Source: Pontiella agarivorans
GTDB lineage: Bacteria > Verrucomicrobiota > Kiritimatiellia > Kiritimatiellales > Pontiellaceae
Length of the DNA: 64,000 nucleotides
Assembly: GCF_034531395.1 (NCBI RefSeq)
Contig: NZ_JARVCO010000007.1
Span: 124,001 to 188,000, forward strand
Direction of reading: 5' to 3'
The notes under the pieces are model-generated. The model did not search any database and had not been told where the DNA came from. It saw only the letters and a program-made list of their open reading frames with translations. Made by a program: the position numbers and the translations under genes. This document shows, one piece after another, positions 1 to 8,333 of the stretch (its first letter is position 1; each line of letters starts with the position of its first letter).

Positions 1-1
1 G

Positions 2-1600
2 TCATCCGAGGATATTAAAAAACCGTTTATTGCGGTTTGTAATGCTTTCAACGAGGTGATTCCGGGCCACGCTCATCTCGATCAGGTCGGAAAAATTATT
101 AAGGATGCTGTGCGTGAGGCCGGCGGCACCCCGATTGAATTCAATATGATCGGCGTCTGCGACGGCATTGCGATGGGGCACGCGGGCATGAAATATTCGC
201 TGCCGAGCCGGGAGCTGATTGCCGATGCCGTGGAAACCATGGTCGGTGCCCATGCGTTCGATGCAATGATCTGCATTCCGAACTGCGATAAAATCGTTCC
301 GGGCATGATCATGGGCGCGATGCGTGTGAATATTCCGACGATCTTCGCATCCGGCGGTCCGATGAAAGCCGGAAAAACAAAAGATGGTCGGGTCGTTGAC
401 CTGATCAGTGTTTTTGAAGCGGTGGCTGAGCATAAACAGGGCTCCATTTCCGACGAAGAACTGGAAGAGATCGAATGCAAAGGCTGCCCGAGTCAGGGCT
501 CCTGCTCCGGGATGTTTACGGCCAACTCGATGAACTGTCTGTGCGAAGCGATCGGTCTGGCGCTGCCGGGCAACGGTACCATTCTTGCTCTGGATCCGGC
601 GCGGCATCAGCTCTGGAAAGATGCCGCGAAACGCGCCGTGGAAATGGCCCGCGCCGATGGCCCGCTGCCGCGAGAGATCGTGACGCAGGAATCGCTCGAC
701 AATGCCTTTGCGCTGGATATGGCGATGGGCGGCAGCACCAACACCGTGCTGCATACGCTGGCCATTGCGAAAGAAGCCGGGGTGGAATACGATCTGGACC
801 GCATCAATACCGTTTCCAAAAAATGCCCGAACATCTGCAAGGTTTCGCCGTCTTCGCACTATCATATTGAAGATGTGCATGCCGCCGGCGGCATCAGTGC
901 GATTCTGGCGGAAACAGCAAAGAAAGAAGGATTGCTGAATCTCGACTGCCCGACGGTGACGGGTAAAACGCTGGGCGAAAATATTGCCGGAGCGGAAAGC
1001 AAGGATCTTGAGTGTATTCGTAAGGTTGAAAACGCCTATTCCGAAACCGGCGGCCTCTCTATTCTCTGGGGTAACCTGGCGGAAGGCGGCTGCGTAGTGA
1101 AAAAAGCCGGCGTAGATCCGAAAATGCTGGTGCATACCGGCCCGGCGGTCATCTTTGAATCGCAGGAAGATGCGTGTGAAGGCATTCTGGAAGGCAAGGT
1201 TAAAGCCGGCGACGTGGTGGTCATCCGCTATGAAGGCCCGAAGGGCGGACCGGGTATGCAGGAAATGCTGGCACCGACCTCTTACATTATGGGGCAGGGA
1301 CTCGGTGACAGTGTGGCACTGATTACCGACGGCAGGTTCAGCGGCGGAACGCACGGTGCGTGCATCGGTCATATTTCCCCGGAAGCGGCGGAAGGCGGCC
1401 CGATCGGTCTGCTGAACGAAGGCGATATCATTGAAATCGATATTCCGAATAACCGGTTATCCGTCGCATTGTCCGAAGAGGAGCTTGCGGAACGTCGTAA
1501 GAACTGGAAGGAGCCGGAACCGCGCTTCACCACCGGATGGCTTGCGCGTTATGCCAAAATGGCGACCAATGCCAGCAACGGAGCGGTTCTGCAGGGATAA
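2..1600 (+). CDS. ilvD: Dihydroxy-acid dehydratase, 5' end outside window
   Basis: Dehydrates 2,3-dihydroxy-3-methylbutanoate and its isoleucine-pathway counterpart to 2-keto acids in branched-chain amino acid synthesis. The reading frame is open from base 2, upstream of the first GTG at 56, and reads [13 protein letters not shown] then PGHAHL, so roughly 30 N-terminal residues are missing. Visible family motifs are [15 protein letters not shown] (a cluster-ligand Cys), [18 protein letters not shown] and, near the C-terminus, [21 protein letters not shown]. coli IlvD has CPTCGSCSG where this protein has CPSQGSCSG, so one Cys of that segment is Gln here; the Cys preceding SG is kept. The next gene starts one base after the stop, which suggests co-transcription. 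Identification is secure. Confidence 0.96.
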   Translation, partial: SSEDIKKPFIAVCNAFNEVIPGHAHLDQVGKIIKDAVREAGGTPIEFNMIGVCDGIAMGHAGMKYSLPSRELIADAVETMVGAHAFDAMICIPNCDKIVPGMIMGAMRVNIPTIFASGGPMKAGKTKDGRVVDLISVFEAVAEHKQGSISDEELEEIECKGCPSQGSCSGMFTANSMNCLCEAIGLALPGNGTILALDPARHQLWKDAAKRAVEMARADGPLPREIVTQESLDNAFALDMAMGGSTNTVLHTLAIAKEAGVEYDLDRINTVSKKCPNICKVSPSSHYHIEDVHAAGGISAILAETAKKEGLLNLDCPTVTGKTLGENIAGAESKDLECIRKVENAYSETGGLSILWGNLAEGGCVVKKAGVDPKMLVHTGPAVIFESQEDACEGILEGKVKAGDVVVIRYEGPKGGPGMQEMLAPTSYIMGQGLGDSVALITDGRFSGGTHGACIGHISPEAAEGGPIGLLNEGDIIEIDIPNNRLSVALSEEELAERRKNWKEPEPRFTTGWLARYAKMATNASNGAVLQG

Positions 1601-1601
1601 C

Positions 1602-2468
1602 GTGCAACTGAAATTAAAACGTTTATGTCTGGGCATGCTGGCGGTTTCGCTGGCGTGCTCCGCTGTGGGTGGTTTTAAAGAGCGAGAACAGGAAATAAAG
1701 GAACGCTCCAAGGCCAAAAAAGCAAAGGATGCAGGGAAGAAAGTTTATTCTGATAATGATGATATTGCACATGTAGCGTTCGGTTCCGGAACTTATCCTA
1801 CTGCCAGTAATGCTTCATCAGGCGGTTTTATGTCTGATTTCTGGGGCTGGCTGGTTATGGCACCCTTTGCTTATAGGAATGATGACCCTTTAACCTCTAT
1901 GAATAGCGAACAGAATGTTTGGAGCGATGAGCCTCGATCTCTTTTTCCACATCATGAGGTAGGGCAGGCAACGGTTCCATATGTACGGTTCGACTACAAC
2001 TTTCAATGGGCGGAAGAATCGGATGCCCATGATGGTCGAGTTGAAGTAGGATACAGATTTGTTGCTTTACAGGCTAGGATGACTCGATATAGCGACCGGG
2101 AAGGTGTTTCTTTGGACCATCGTCAGTATTATGGGTTATTGCGATATGGAGGGTGTCGACCGGATTTTTTACCAGGCTCTTTTGAAGCAAATATTGGTGC
2201 GGGTGTAGCTACGTATGGCGGTGATCTGGAGGATACGACTTCGGGGGCATTCACGTTTGGGCTCAAATATTATCCTGTAGAATGGGGTGGTATTGAATTC
2301 CGGCCAGCATTTTATCGTTGGGATGAAATTTTTATTCGCGATTACGATTTGTCGGCCAGTTTAGGAGCCCGCTACTTTCAGGTCCGTGCCGGATACCGCT
2401 GGATCTGGGATCAGGGTGTGGTTGATCTACGTAGCGGTTTCTACACCGGTTTTACGCTAAGCTATTAA
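1602..2468 (+). CDS. Secreted, outer-membrane beta-barrel-like protein of unknown function
   Basis: Not recognised as a named family. A GTG start one base after the ilvD stop gives 288 residues beginning with a positively charged stretch and a hydrophobic signal segment (LGMLAVSLACSAVGG). A short Lys/Glu-rich segment follows. The second half is rich in alternating aromatic and polar residues (VPYVRFDYNFQW, VEVGYRFVALQ, GLKYYPVEWGGIEFRPAFY) and ends GFYTGFTLSY, with a C-terminal aromatic residue as in outer-membrane barrels. The Cys in SLAC could be lipidated, but the preceding residues are not a good lipobox. The codon style is more AT-rich than in ilvD. Location is inferred; function is unknown. 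Confidence 0.7.
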   Translation: MQLKLKRLCLGMLAVSLACSAVGGFKEREQEIKERSKAKKAKDAGKKVYSDNDDIAHVAFGSGTYPTASNASSGGFMSDFWGWLVMAPFAYRNDDPLTSMNSEQNVWSDEPRSLFPHHEVGQATVPYVRFDYNFQWAEESDAHDGRVEVGYRFVALQARMTRYSDREGVSLDHRQYYGLLRYGGCRPDFLPGSFEANIGAGVATYGGDLEDTTSGAFTFGLKYYPVEWGGIEFRPAFYRWDEIFIRDYDLSASLGARYFQVRAGYRWIWDQGVVDLRSGFYTGFTLSY

Positions 2469-2606
2469 AAAAAGACGGTGTTGCTGTATATAAGTTGGAT
2501 GACTGTGAGGCCCAAAGTCTATGCATCTGGGATGCTTTTCCCGCTTCCCAACCCCGGGAAACCCACGTAAAGTTCCGGAGTTGATCAAACGCAGGAGTGC
2601 TGACGG

Positions 2607-3926
2607 ATGGCCGGAACGTTTATAGAACAGTGGAAGAAGTTTCTGCACTTTCTTCAGTACGACCTTTGGCGGATTAATCAGGAACATCATTCGCGGATGC
2701 GGGCTTTCGGAATTGAAACCCTGCGCGTCATGCATCTGGTTTTCCGGGGGACCAAAACCAACCGCTGTAAACTGCATGCTTCGGCATTGACCTTTGCCAC
2801 GCTGATGGCGCTGATTCCATTCCTCGTAATCATCTTTTCCATTTCCAGTGCCATCGGGTTCACCACGGCCAAGGAATGGATGATGGATCAGTCGGCTGAA
2901 ATGCCTCAGATCCAGGAGTTTGTCTACCAGCTTATTGAGCTGGTGGAAAAAACCGATATGGGGGCGTTGGGTACACTCGGCGGCGTGATTTTCATCTACA
3001 TCATTTTCAAACTGCTGAGTGAAATCGAGGAATCGATCAACCAGATCTGGGGCGTACAATCCTCGCGCGCGGTGGTGGATAAAATCCGGAATTATCTTTC
3101 GGTACTGATCATTACGCCGGTATTGATGATTACCGCCAACTTTATTTCCATCCAGTTATCCGCATTTTCGGACCACTATGTATGGCTCGGGCCGGTCATT
3201 AAAACCGTGCTGCAGCTGGCACCGGTACTGATGATGACGCTGGCGTTCATTATGGTGTTCATGTTTATCCCGAATACCCGGGTGAGTTTCCGCGCGGCGC
3301 TGATCGGCGGGTTTACCAGTTCGTTGCTGGCGCTGATCCTGCAGATTTTCATGGTCAAGCTGGGTATTGGAGTGACGCGGCTGAGCAAAATTTACGGTAC
3401 GTTTGCTTATTTCCCGATTTTCCTGTTCTGGCTGCAGATGAGCTGGACCATTCTGCTGTTCGGGGCGGAACTGGCCTTCGCGGTGCAGAACCGCGATACC
3501 TATGCCGAGGAGCAGGCGGCGGTCCGTGCCAGCATGGTGGCCAAACTCTGGGTCGCATTTTCCGCCATGAAAGAAGCCGTCCGCATTTTTCTGAGCGATG
3601 ACCGGGCACTGAATACCGCTGTATTTGCCCGGGCCAATAATATTCCGGTCCGCCTGATGAATGAGGTGGTTGAAGTGCTCGCCAAAGCCGATCTGCTCGG
3701 CCGCGTCGGGCCGGAGGACGGTACGGAATATGTCCTGCTGCACGCCCCGGAGCACGTGACGGCAAAAAAAATCTATGATCTTCTGATCCACGACGGTGCC
3801 TCGCCGTCCGAGCTCGGGCTGGCCGAAGATTTCGCGGCGGATGAAATGCTCGAAGTACTCGATGTCTCGCTCGACGAAACGCTCGATGCCATCACCATAA
3901 AAAAATTCACGGATAGGGAAGATTGA
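2607..3926 (+). CDS. YihY/BrkB-family inner-membrane protein
   Basis: A 439-residue polytopic membrane protein. Residues about 55-300 match the YihY/virulence factor BrkB (UPF0761) family: an N-terminal KLHASALTFATLMALIPFL helix, then the ISEIEESINQIWG-like segment (LLSEIEESINQIWG), several more helices, and the KIYGTFAYFPIFLFWLQMSW signature with GAELAFAVQN after it. A soluble C-terminal tail of about 130 residues looks winged-helix-like (AVFARANNIPVRLMNEVVEVLAKADLL), as in other long family members. The family was once called ribonuclease BN, but that activity belongs to another gene; the actual function is unknown. An AGGAG lies about 10 bases before the ATG. Confidence 0.9.
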   Translation: MAGTFIEQWKKFLHFLQYDLWRINQEHHSRMRAFGIETLRVMHLVFRGTKTNRCKLHASALTFATLMALIPFLVIIFSISSAIGFTTAKEWMMDQSAEMPQIQEFVYQLIELVEKTDMGALGTLGGVIFIYIIFKLLSEIEESINQIWGVQSSRAVVDKIRNYLSVLIITPVLMITANFISIQLSAFSDHYVWLGPVIKTVLQLAPVLMMTLAFIMVFMFIPNTRVSFRAALIGGFTSSLLALILQIFMVKLGIGVTRLSKIYGTFAYFPIFLFWLQMSWTILLFGAELAFAVQNRDTYAEEQAAVRASMVAKLWVAFSAMKEAVRIFLSDDRALNTAVFARANNIPVRLMNEVVEVLAKADLLGRVGPEDGTEYVLLHAPEHVTAKKIYDLLIHDGASPSELGLAEDFAADEMLEVLDVSLDETLDAITIKKFTDRED

Positions 3927-4079
3927 TTTTCTCCCTGAGATTCAGAGATGCAAAATATGACCGTGCTGTTGTGAGAAACACGTTTCGGTTAACAAATCCG
4001 GTCCGTGGTTTTGTGTGAGTGCTCTATTCATGGCTAACGGGGCTTTAAGCGATGCCGACATTCTGGCAGATTCTCGCGC

Positions 4080-6527
4080 ATGATTTCAGATGCAGCACAA
4101 AGTAATGGGGGCGGGACCTCAAAAGAAGTATACGACCTCTTAAAAAAACATTTGATGACCAACGGAATTGTCTATCTTCCCGGGCAGACCGGGACCTATG
4201 ACGGTGCAGCGATCGAGGTGCAGGAACCGAAGCCCGTTTCATTCAAGGCCGTCACGGAGCTTGGTGATTTTGGAAAAGGCCAGGTCGCTTTTCTCTGTAC
4301 CAGCTATCACGATGAACAGATTGTTATTGTGGATCCCGGGAGTACCGGGCTGGCCGCAGATTATACTGAAAAAAAGATTCCCGTGCTCGTGCTTGAACCG
4401 GAAAGCCTGATCCCGGGAAAGCGGGGCGTCACGCGCGCCCGGTTCACGAAATTCATCACCTCCGGCAAAGGCCGCTCATGGCACAGTTTTTCGCAGCCGG
4501 AAACTCCGCCTGAAAAAATAAAGGAAGCAGAATCCGATTGGAAACCGCCGGTGCGCCACAAGCGGAACTTTGTGGAGCTGGCAGCCGAAATTGATTTTGA
4601 AAATGAACTGAATGAAGAGCAGCTCGCCGCCGTCCAGGCACCGGATGGTCCTACGTTGGTGATTGCCGCCGCCGGTACCGGAAAAACACGCACGCTGATT
4701 TACCGTCTGGCCTACCTCGCCACACAGAAACGGGTTCATCCCGATCATGTACTGTTGTTGACGTTCACGAATAAAGCCGCGCGGGAAATGCTGGAACGCA
4801 CCCACCAATTGGTCGGAAATCAGTTCGGCAGTTATGACAGCGGAACCTTTCACTCTTTTGCCAACCGGGTTCTGCGGGCCGGTGCCAACCGCATCGGATT
4901 CGGCCGCGATTTTACGATTCTGGATTCGGATGATGCCAAAAAGCTGATGCGTACGTGTATTGATGATATCGGCGTGTCTAAAAAACATTTTCCGAAACCG
5001 GAAGTGCTGTTGAGCTTATTCGGCGTGGTGAGCGGCCGCATGGGAGATCTTAATGCGGCGATTGACGAGGAGTTCGAATATTCCGACGTCGAGGCCGATG
5101 ATGTCATTAAAGCACACAATCTGTATCAGCAGAAAAAAAAGGCATCCAATGCCATGGATTTCGATGACCTGCTGATCTATGCCCATAAGTTGCTACTGGA
5201 ACATGAAGATATCCGGCACCACTATCAGGAAGAATTTAAATACGTGCTGGTCGACGAGTATCAGGATACGAATGCCATTCAGGCCGAGCTGGTTCATCTG
5301 CTGGTACAGACGCATGGGAATCTCATGGTGGTCGGCGATGATTTCCAAAGCATCTATTCCTGGCGCGGTGCCGACTTCCGCAACTTCCTGGAGTTTGAAA
5401 AGACCTATCCCGGCACGCAGACCTTTAAATTGCAGACCAACTACCGCTCGACGCCGGAAATTCTGGATGTGGCCAACGAAGTGATTGCCGGGAATCCGGA
5501 GCAGTTCCAGAAAGAGCTGAAGGCGGTTCGTGAAAGCGATGTGCTGCCGAAATTGGCCAAGGTACGCGACGGATCGGTACAGGCCCGTTATGTGATTGAA
5601 AAAGCAAACGAACTGCGGCGGAAGGGGATTGCACTCTCCGATATGTGTGTGCTCTATCGCTCGCATTTCCATGCGATGGAACTGGAAATGGAACTGAACC
5701 GTGCGGGAATGGCCTATTCCCTGACCTCCGGTGTGCGCTTCTTCGAAAAAGCACACATTAAAGACGTCTGTTCCACACTCCAGCTGCTGGTCAATCCGGC
5801 CAACGAGCTGGCGTTTTCGCGCCTTGTTCAGCTTTTTCCGAAGGTTGGAGCAAAGACGGCATCGAAAATTTTCAAAAAACTTGGCGGGCGCATAAATCTG
5901 CAACGTCCGGAAGCCTGTGCGGAAGTGCTGGCGGCACTGCCCGCCGCGGCCAAAGCGGACTGGGAAAAAATACAGGATATTTTCGTGGCCTACCGCGAGG
6001 AAAATCTGGTCAACGATCCCGGGGAAATCATCTTCCGTTTCGTCAAAGCATTCTACAAAGAATACATGGTTGAAAATTTTGATAACCATAAATTCCGGCA
6101 GGAGGATATTGACGGGCTGATCGATTTCACCGTGAAGTTTGATTCCACCGAGCTGTTTCTTCAGGAAATTGCGCTGCTCACCAATATGGATGCCGAGGGC
6201 GGGAACGCTCCGGCCGAAGAGGAGCAGCGCGATGCGATCCGCTTGAGCACCGTGCATCAGGCTAAAGGGCTGGAATGGAAAGTCGTGTTTATCCTGTTCG
6301 TCAACGAGGATATGTTTCCGTCCAAGAAGTCCGTGGAGGAAAACGGCGATGCCGAAGAGCGGCGGCTTTTCTACGTTGCGGTCACCCGCGCCGAGGATGA
6401 ACTCTACATCTGCTCACCGATGGTGCGCCGTCAGCGCGACGGCGGCATGATTTTCCTCGACCCCTCGCGGTTTATTTCAGAAATCCCCGCAGATCTGCTC
6501 GAAGTGGATGGCGGTGGATTTTATTGA
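4080..6527 (+). CDS. UvrD/Rep-type superfamily 1 DNA helicase with unusual N-terminal extension
   Basis: A 3'-5' SF1A helicase, probably acting in repair or replication restart. Seen in order: Q-motif region (LNEEQLAAVQAPDGP), Walker A (AAAGTGKT, about residue 200), Walker B (VLVDEYQDTNA), motif III (VVGDDFQSIYSWRGAD), motif IV (LQTNYRST), motif V (STVHQAKGLEW) and motif VI (RRLFYVAVTRAEDELY). About 180 residues before the helicase core do not belong to the standard UvrD/PcrA layout and match nothing I recognise. The protein lacks the long C-terminal tail of UvrD. Its 3' end overlaps the convergent gene by seven bases. The start is uncertain because no clear ribosome site precedes 4080. Confidence 0.9.
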   Translation: MISDAAQSNGGGTSKEVYDLLKKHLMTNGIVYLPGQTGTYDGAAIEVQEPKPVSFKAVTELGDFGKGQVAFLCTSYHDEQIVIVDPGSTGLAADYTEKKIPVLVLEPESLIPGKRGVTRARFTKFITSGKGRSWHSFSQPETPPEKIKEAESDWKPPVRHKRNFVELAAEIDFENELNEEQLAAVQAPDGPTLVIAAAGTGKTRTLIYRLAYLATQKRVHPDHVLLLTFTNKAAREMLERTHQLVGNQFGSYDSGTFHSFANRVLRAGANRIGFGRDFTILDSDDAKKLMRTCIDDIGVSKKHFPKPEVLLSLFGVVSGRMGDLNAAIDEEFEYSDVEADDVIKAHNLYQQKKKASNAMDFDDLLIYAHKLLLEHEDIRHHYQEEFKYVLVDEYQDTNAIQAELVHLLVQTHGNLMVVGDDFQSIYSWRGADFRNFLEFEKTYPGTQTFKLQTNYRSTPEILDVANEVIAGNPEQFQKELKAVRESDVLPKLAKVRDGSVQARYVIEKANELRRKGIALSDMCVLYRSHFHAMELEMELNRAGMAYSLTSGVRFFEKAHIKDVCSTLQLLVNPANELAFSRLVQLFPKVGAKTASKIFKKLGGRINLQRPEACAEVLAALPAAAKADWEKIQDIFVAYREENLVNDPGEIIFRFVKAFYKEYMVENFDNHKFRQEDIDGLIDFTVKFDSTELFLQEIALLTNMDAEGGNAPAEEEQRDAIRLSTVHQAKGLEWKVVFILFVNEDMFPSKKSVEENGDAEERRLFYVAVTRAEDELYICSPMVRRQRDGGMIFLDPSRFISEIPADLLEVDGGGFY

Positions 6528-7477
6528 GCGAATGTAAAATCTACGATAATCGGCAGATGATCGGATCCGATGCGTTTTCCGGTCATACGGTTGTGAATCG
6601 TGATTTCTTCAGAATACAGCACGTGATCAATCGGGATTTTAAGGAAGAATCGGTCGGCCGGCCAGCTGGGTTGAAAGCCGAATCCTTTCATGCTGTTTTT
6701 CAGCCCGCTCTCTTTTTCCAGTCTTTGGAAATGCGGCGACCAGGGCGAGGTGTTCAGGTCGCCGATCAATAAAACAGGATGAGGCTGATTTTTAACAAGA
6801 TCCGGCAGAGCCCGGAGCTGAAGGTTGCGGGATTCTGAATAGGCTTTTCCAATAGGTGGAAGTGGATGGGTGCCGATAAAGGAAATTTCGCCCTGCGGGG
6901 TGTGGATCGTGGTGAGGATGGTCGGAACATCGCGTTCGCTGATCGATTTAATTTCACTTTTTGAAAGCGGCAGTTTGCTGAACAGTTTAATGCCGAAGCA
7001 GTCATCGCGCGGCTGCTCGATGTGGTGGGGATAGGCGTCATTCAGTGTCCGGAGTTCGTTGTCCCATTTGGGCGTGACCTCTTCAAGCAGTAGAATGTCC
7101 GGATCCGCATCATGAATGGCGCTCAGCACCTCATCGGTATTTCCGTTGAGTGCATTGATATTCATGAGCATCGCGCGGATCGGCTCTTTGGTTGGTGCAT
7201 CGGGTTTCCCGAAATACAAGGGCAGAACCAGCGCATAATTAATGGCGGCGAGCAGAATCATCGCCGCGCCTTTTTTATTCATCCGTTTCCAGAGATAGAT
7301 TCCAATGATTGGAAGACACAGCTGCATATATTGCACCCGGAAATGCGAAAAAAGATCGAGAAACCAATGGAGCCGGCCGAGAAAGCCGAAGACCGTTGCC
7401 GCGACGAGTCCGAGGGCAATGAAATCAATGGCGCTCGCCGGATTCAGCGACCGCTTTCGCGTCGTTTTTTCAGACAT
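6521..7477 (-). CDS. Membrane-anchored endonuclease/exonuclease/phosphatase family protein
   Basis: Three hydrophobic N-terminal helices (about residues 15-95) are followed by an EEP catalytic domain: MNINALNGN, DILLLEEV (metal-binding Glu), IGTHPLPP, LIGDLNTSPWS (Asp/Asn) and GSDHLPI (catalytic His). The layout resembles E. coli YafD-type proteins, with the catalytic domain probably outside the inner membrane. Substrate unknown; family members cleave nucleic acids, phospholipids or inositol phosphates. Its ATG overlaps the prmA stop by eight bases (ATGTCTGA), so translational coupling is likely. Two copies of the dispersed palindrome lie inside the gene, at 6714 and 6845. Confidence 0.9.
   Translation of the reverse strand: MSEKTTRKRSLNPASAIDFIALGLVAATVFGFLGRLHWFLDLFSHFRVQYMQLCLPIIGIYLWKRMNKKGAAMILLAAINYALVLPLYFGKPDAPTKEPIRAMLMNINALNGNTDEVLSAIHDADPDILLLEEVTPKWDNELRTLNDAYPHHIEQPRDDCFGIKLFSKLPLSKSEIKSISERDVPTILTTIHTPQGEISFIGTHPLPPIGKAYSESRNLQLRALPDLVKNQPHPVLLIGDLNTSPWSPHFQRLEKESGLKNSMKGFGFQPSWPADRFFLKIPIDHVLYSEEITIHNRMTGKRIGSDHLPIIVDFTFAQ
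6714..6732. repeat. Dispersed palindrome copy in the EEP gene
   Basis: TTTTCCA-GTCTT-TGGAAAT; coding strand reads FQRLE. Confidence 0.87.
6845..6863. repeat. Dispersed palindrome copy in the EEP gene
   Basis: TTTTCCA-ATAGG-TGGAAGT; centre ends in G rather than Y; coding strand reads PPIGK. Confidence 0.7.
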
Positions 7478-8330
7478 CAATGATCATCCCGCACCATTTG
7501 CCGTCGCCATCGCGCGAAACCTCTTTGCAACCGAGTTCCATAAAGGTGCCGGCCACGGCGTCGGCCTCGATCTCGCGGATGCCGCTGAGCAGGAGGCGTT
7601 TGTTGGCCGCGCGTTTCAGGAGAGGTGCGGCCTCCAGCAGCACCGAGGTTAAAATGTTGGCGCAGATGAGGTCGGCCGGTTTGGCGTTCCAGCCGGGCTG
7701 CAGAACATCCGCCTGGAAAAAGTGGATTTTTCCCTCCACGCCGTTGCGTGCCGCATTGAGGTTGCACTGGTCGACGCAGACGGGATCGTAATCGAAAGCG
7801 ACGATGTCGGGAATACCCAGCTTGACTGCGGCGATGGAGAGAATGCCGCTGCCGGTGCCGGCATCGATCATGGTGTTGATTTCCATAGATTGGAGCGATG
7901 CCTCCAGCGCTTCGAGGCAGAATTTGGTGGTGAAATGTCCGCCGGTTCCAAAGCTGAGACCGGGATTGATGATGATGTTGATTTTGTCATCTTCCGGCAC
8001 CGGTTCCCATTCGGGGACGATGCGCAGGTTCCGACCCAGTTCCATAATCTTGAAGTGGTGCTGCCAGAAGGTGGTCCAGTCCTGCTCTTTGTATTCCTTG
8101 GCTTCAGCGTGCTCGATGATCAGGTCGGCCGGGAGGGCTTTCTGCACCAGCTGGGCTTCGACCAGCGAGTCAAAATAGATTTCAATCTGGGCCCGTTCTG
8201 CATGGGGGTGGCTGACTTCGATCGGTTCTTTGCCGAGGGCATCGCGCACCCATTCACAGATCCGTTCCGCGTGTTCGGCCGGAACCAGCAGGTTGAGTTG
8301 TCCGCCGCAGTTTTTGTTTTTTTCTTTCAT
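7470..8330 (-). CDS. prmA: Ribosomal protein L11 methyltransferase
   Basis: Uses S-adenosylmethionine to methylate ribosomal protein L11. The 286-residue protein has the PrmA signature NPGLSFGTGGHFTT (usually NPGLAFGTGTHPTT), the SAM-binding glycine motif IDAGTGSGILSIAA, an acidic residue after strand 2 (AFDYDP) and the ANIL motif. The N-terminal third is the PrmA substrate-recognition region and contains EQDWTTFWQHHFKIM. It is the second gene of a minus-strand operon, three bases after the radical SAM gene and overlapping the EEP gene start. The unusual GTGGH (His second, not in GTGTH) is a mild variation. Confidence 0.93.
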   Translation of the reverse strand: MKEKNKNCGGQLNLLVPAEHAERICEWVRDALGKEPIEVSHPHAERAQIEIYFDSLVEAQLVQKALPADLIIEHAEAKEYKEQDWTTFWQHHFKIMELGRNLRIVPEWEPVPEDDKINIIINPGLSFGTGGHFTTKFCLEALEASLQSMEINTMIDAGTGSGILSIAAVKLGIPDIVAFDYDPVCVDQCNLNAARNGVEGKIHFFQADVLQPGWNAKPADLICANILTSVLLEAAPLLKRAANKRLLLSGIREIEADAVAGTFMELGCKEVSRDGDGKWCGMIIDV

Positions 8331-8333
8331 AAA

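Noticed and set aside
2-1372. Long minus-strand open frame opposite ilvD
   Set aside because: Mirror frame of a conserved gene; no family resemblance or ribosome site. The same applies to long frames opposite helicase, alaS, creC, mod/nrdD and gltB.
5665-5683. ATTTCCA-TGCGA-TGGAACT in the helicase gene as another palindrome copy
   Set aside because: Arms fit but the centre starts with T and ends with A, and it lies in a conserved helicase segment; kept out of the count of 21.
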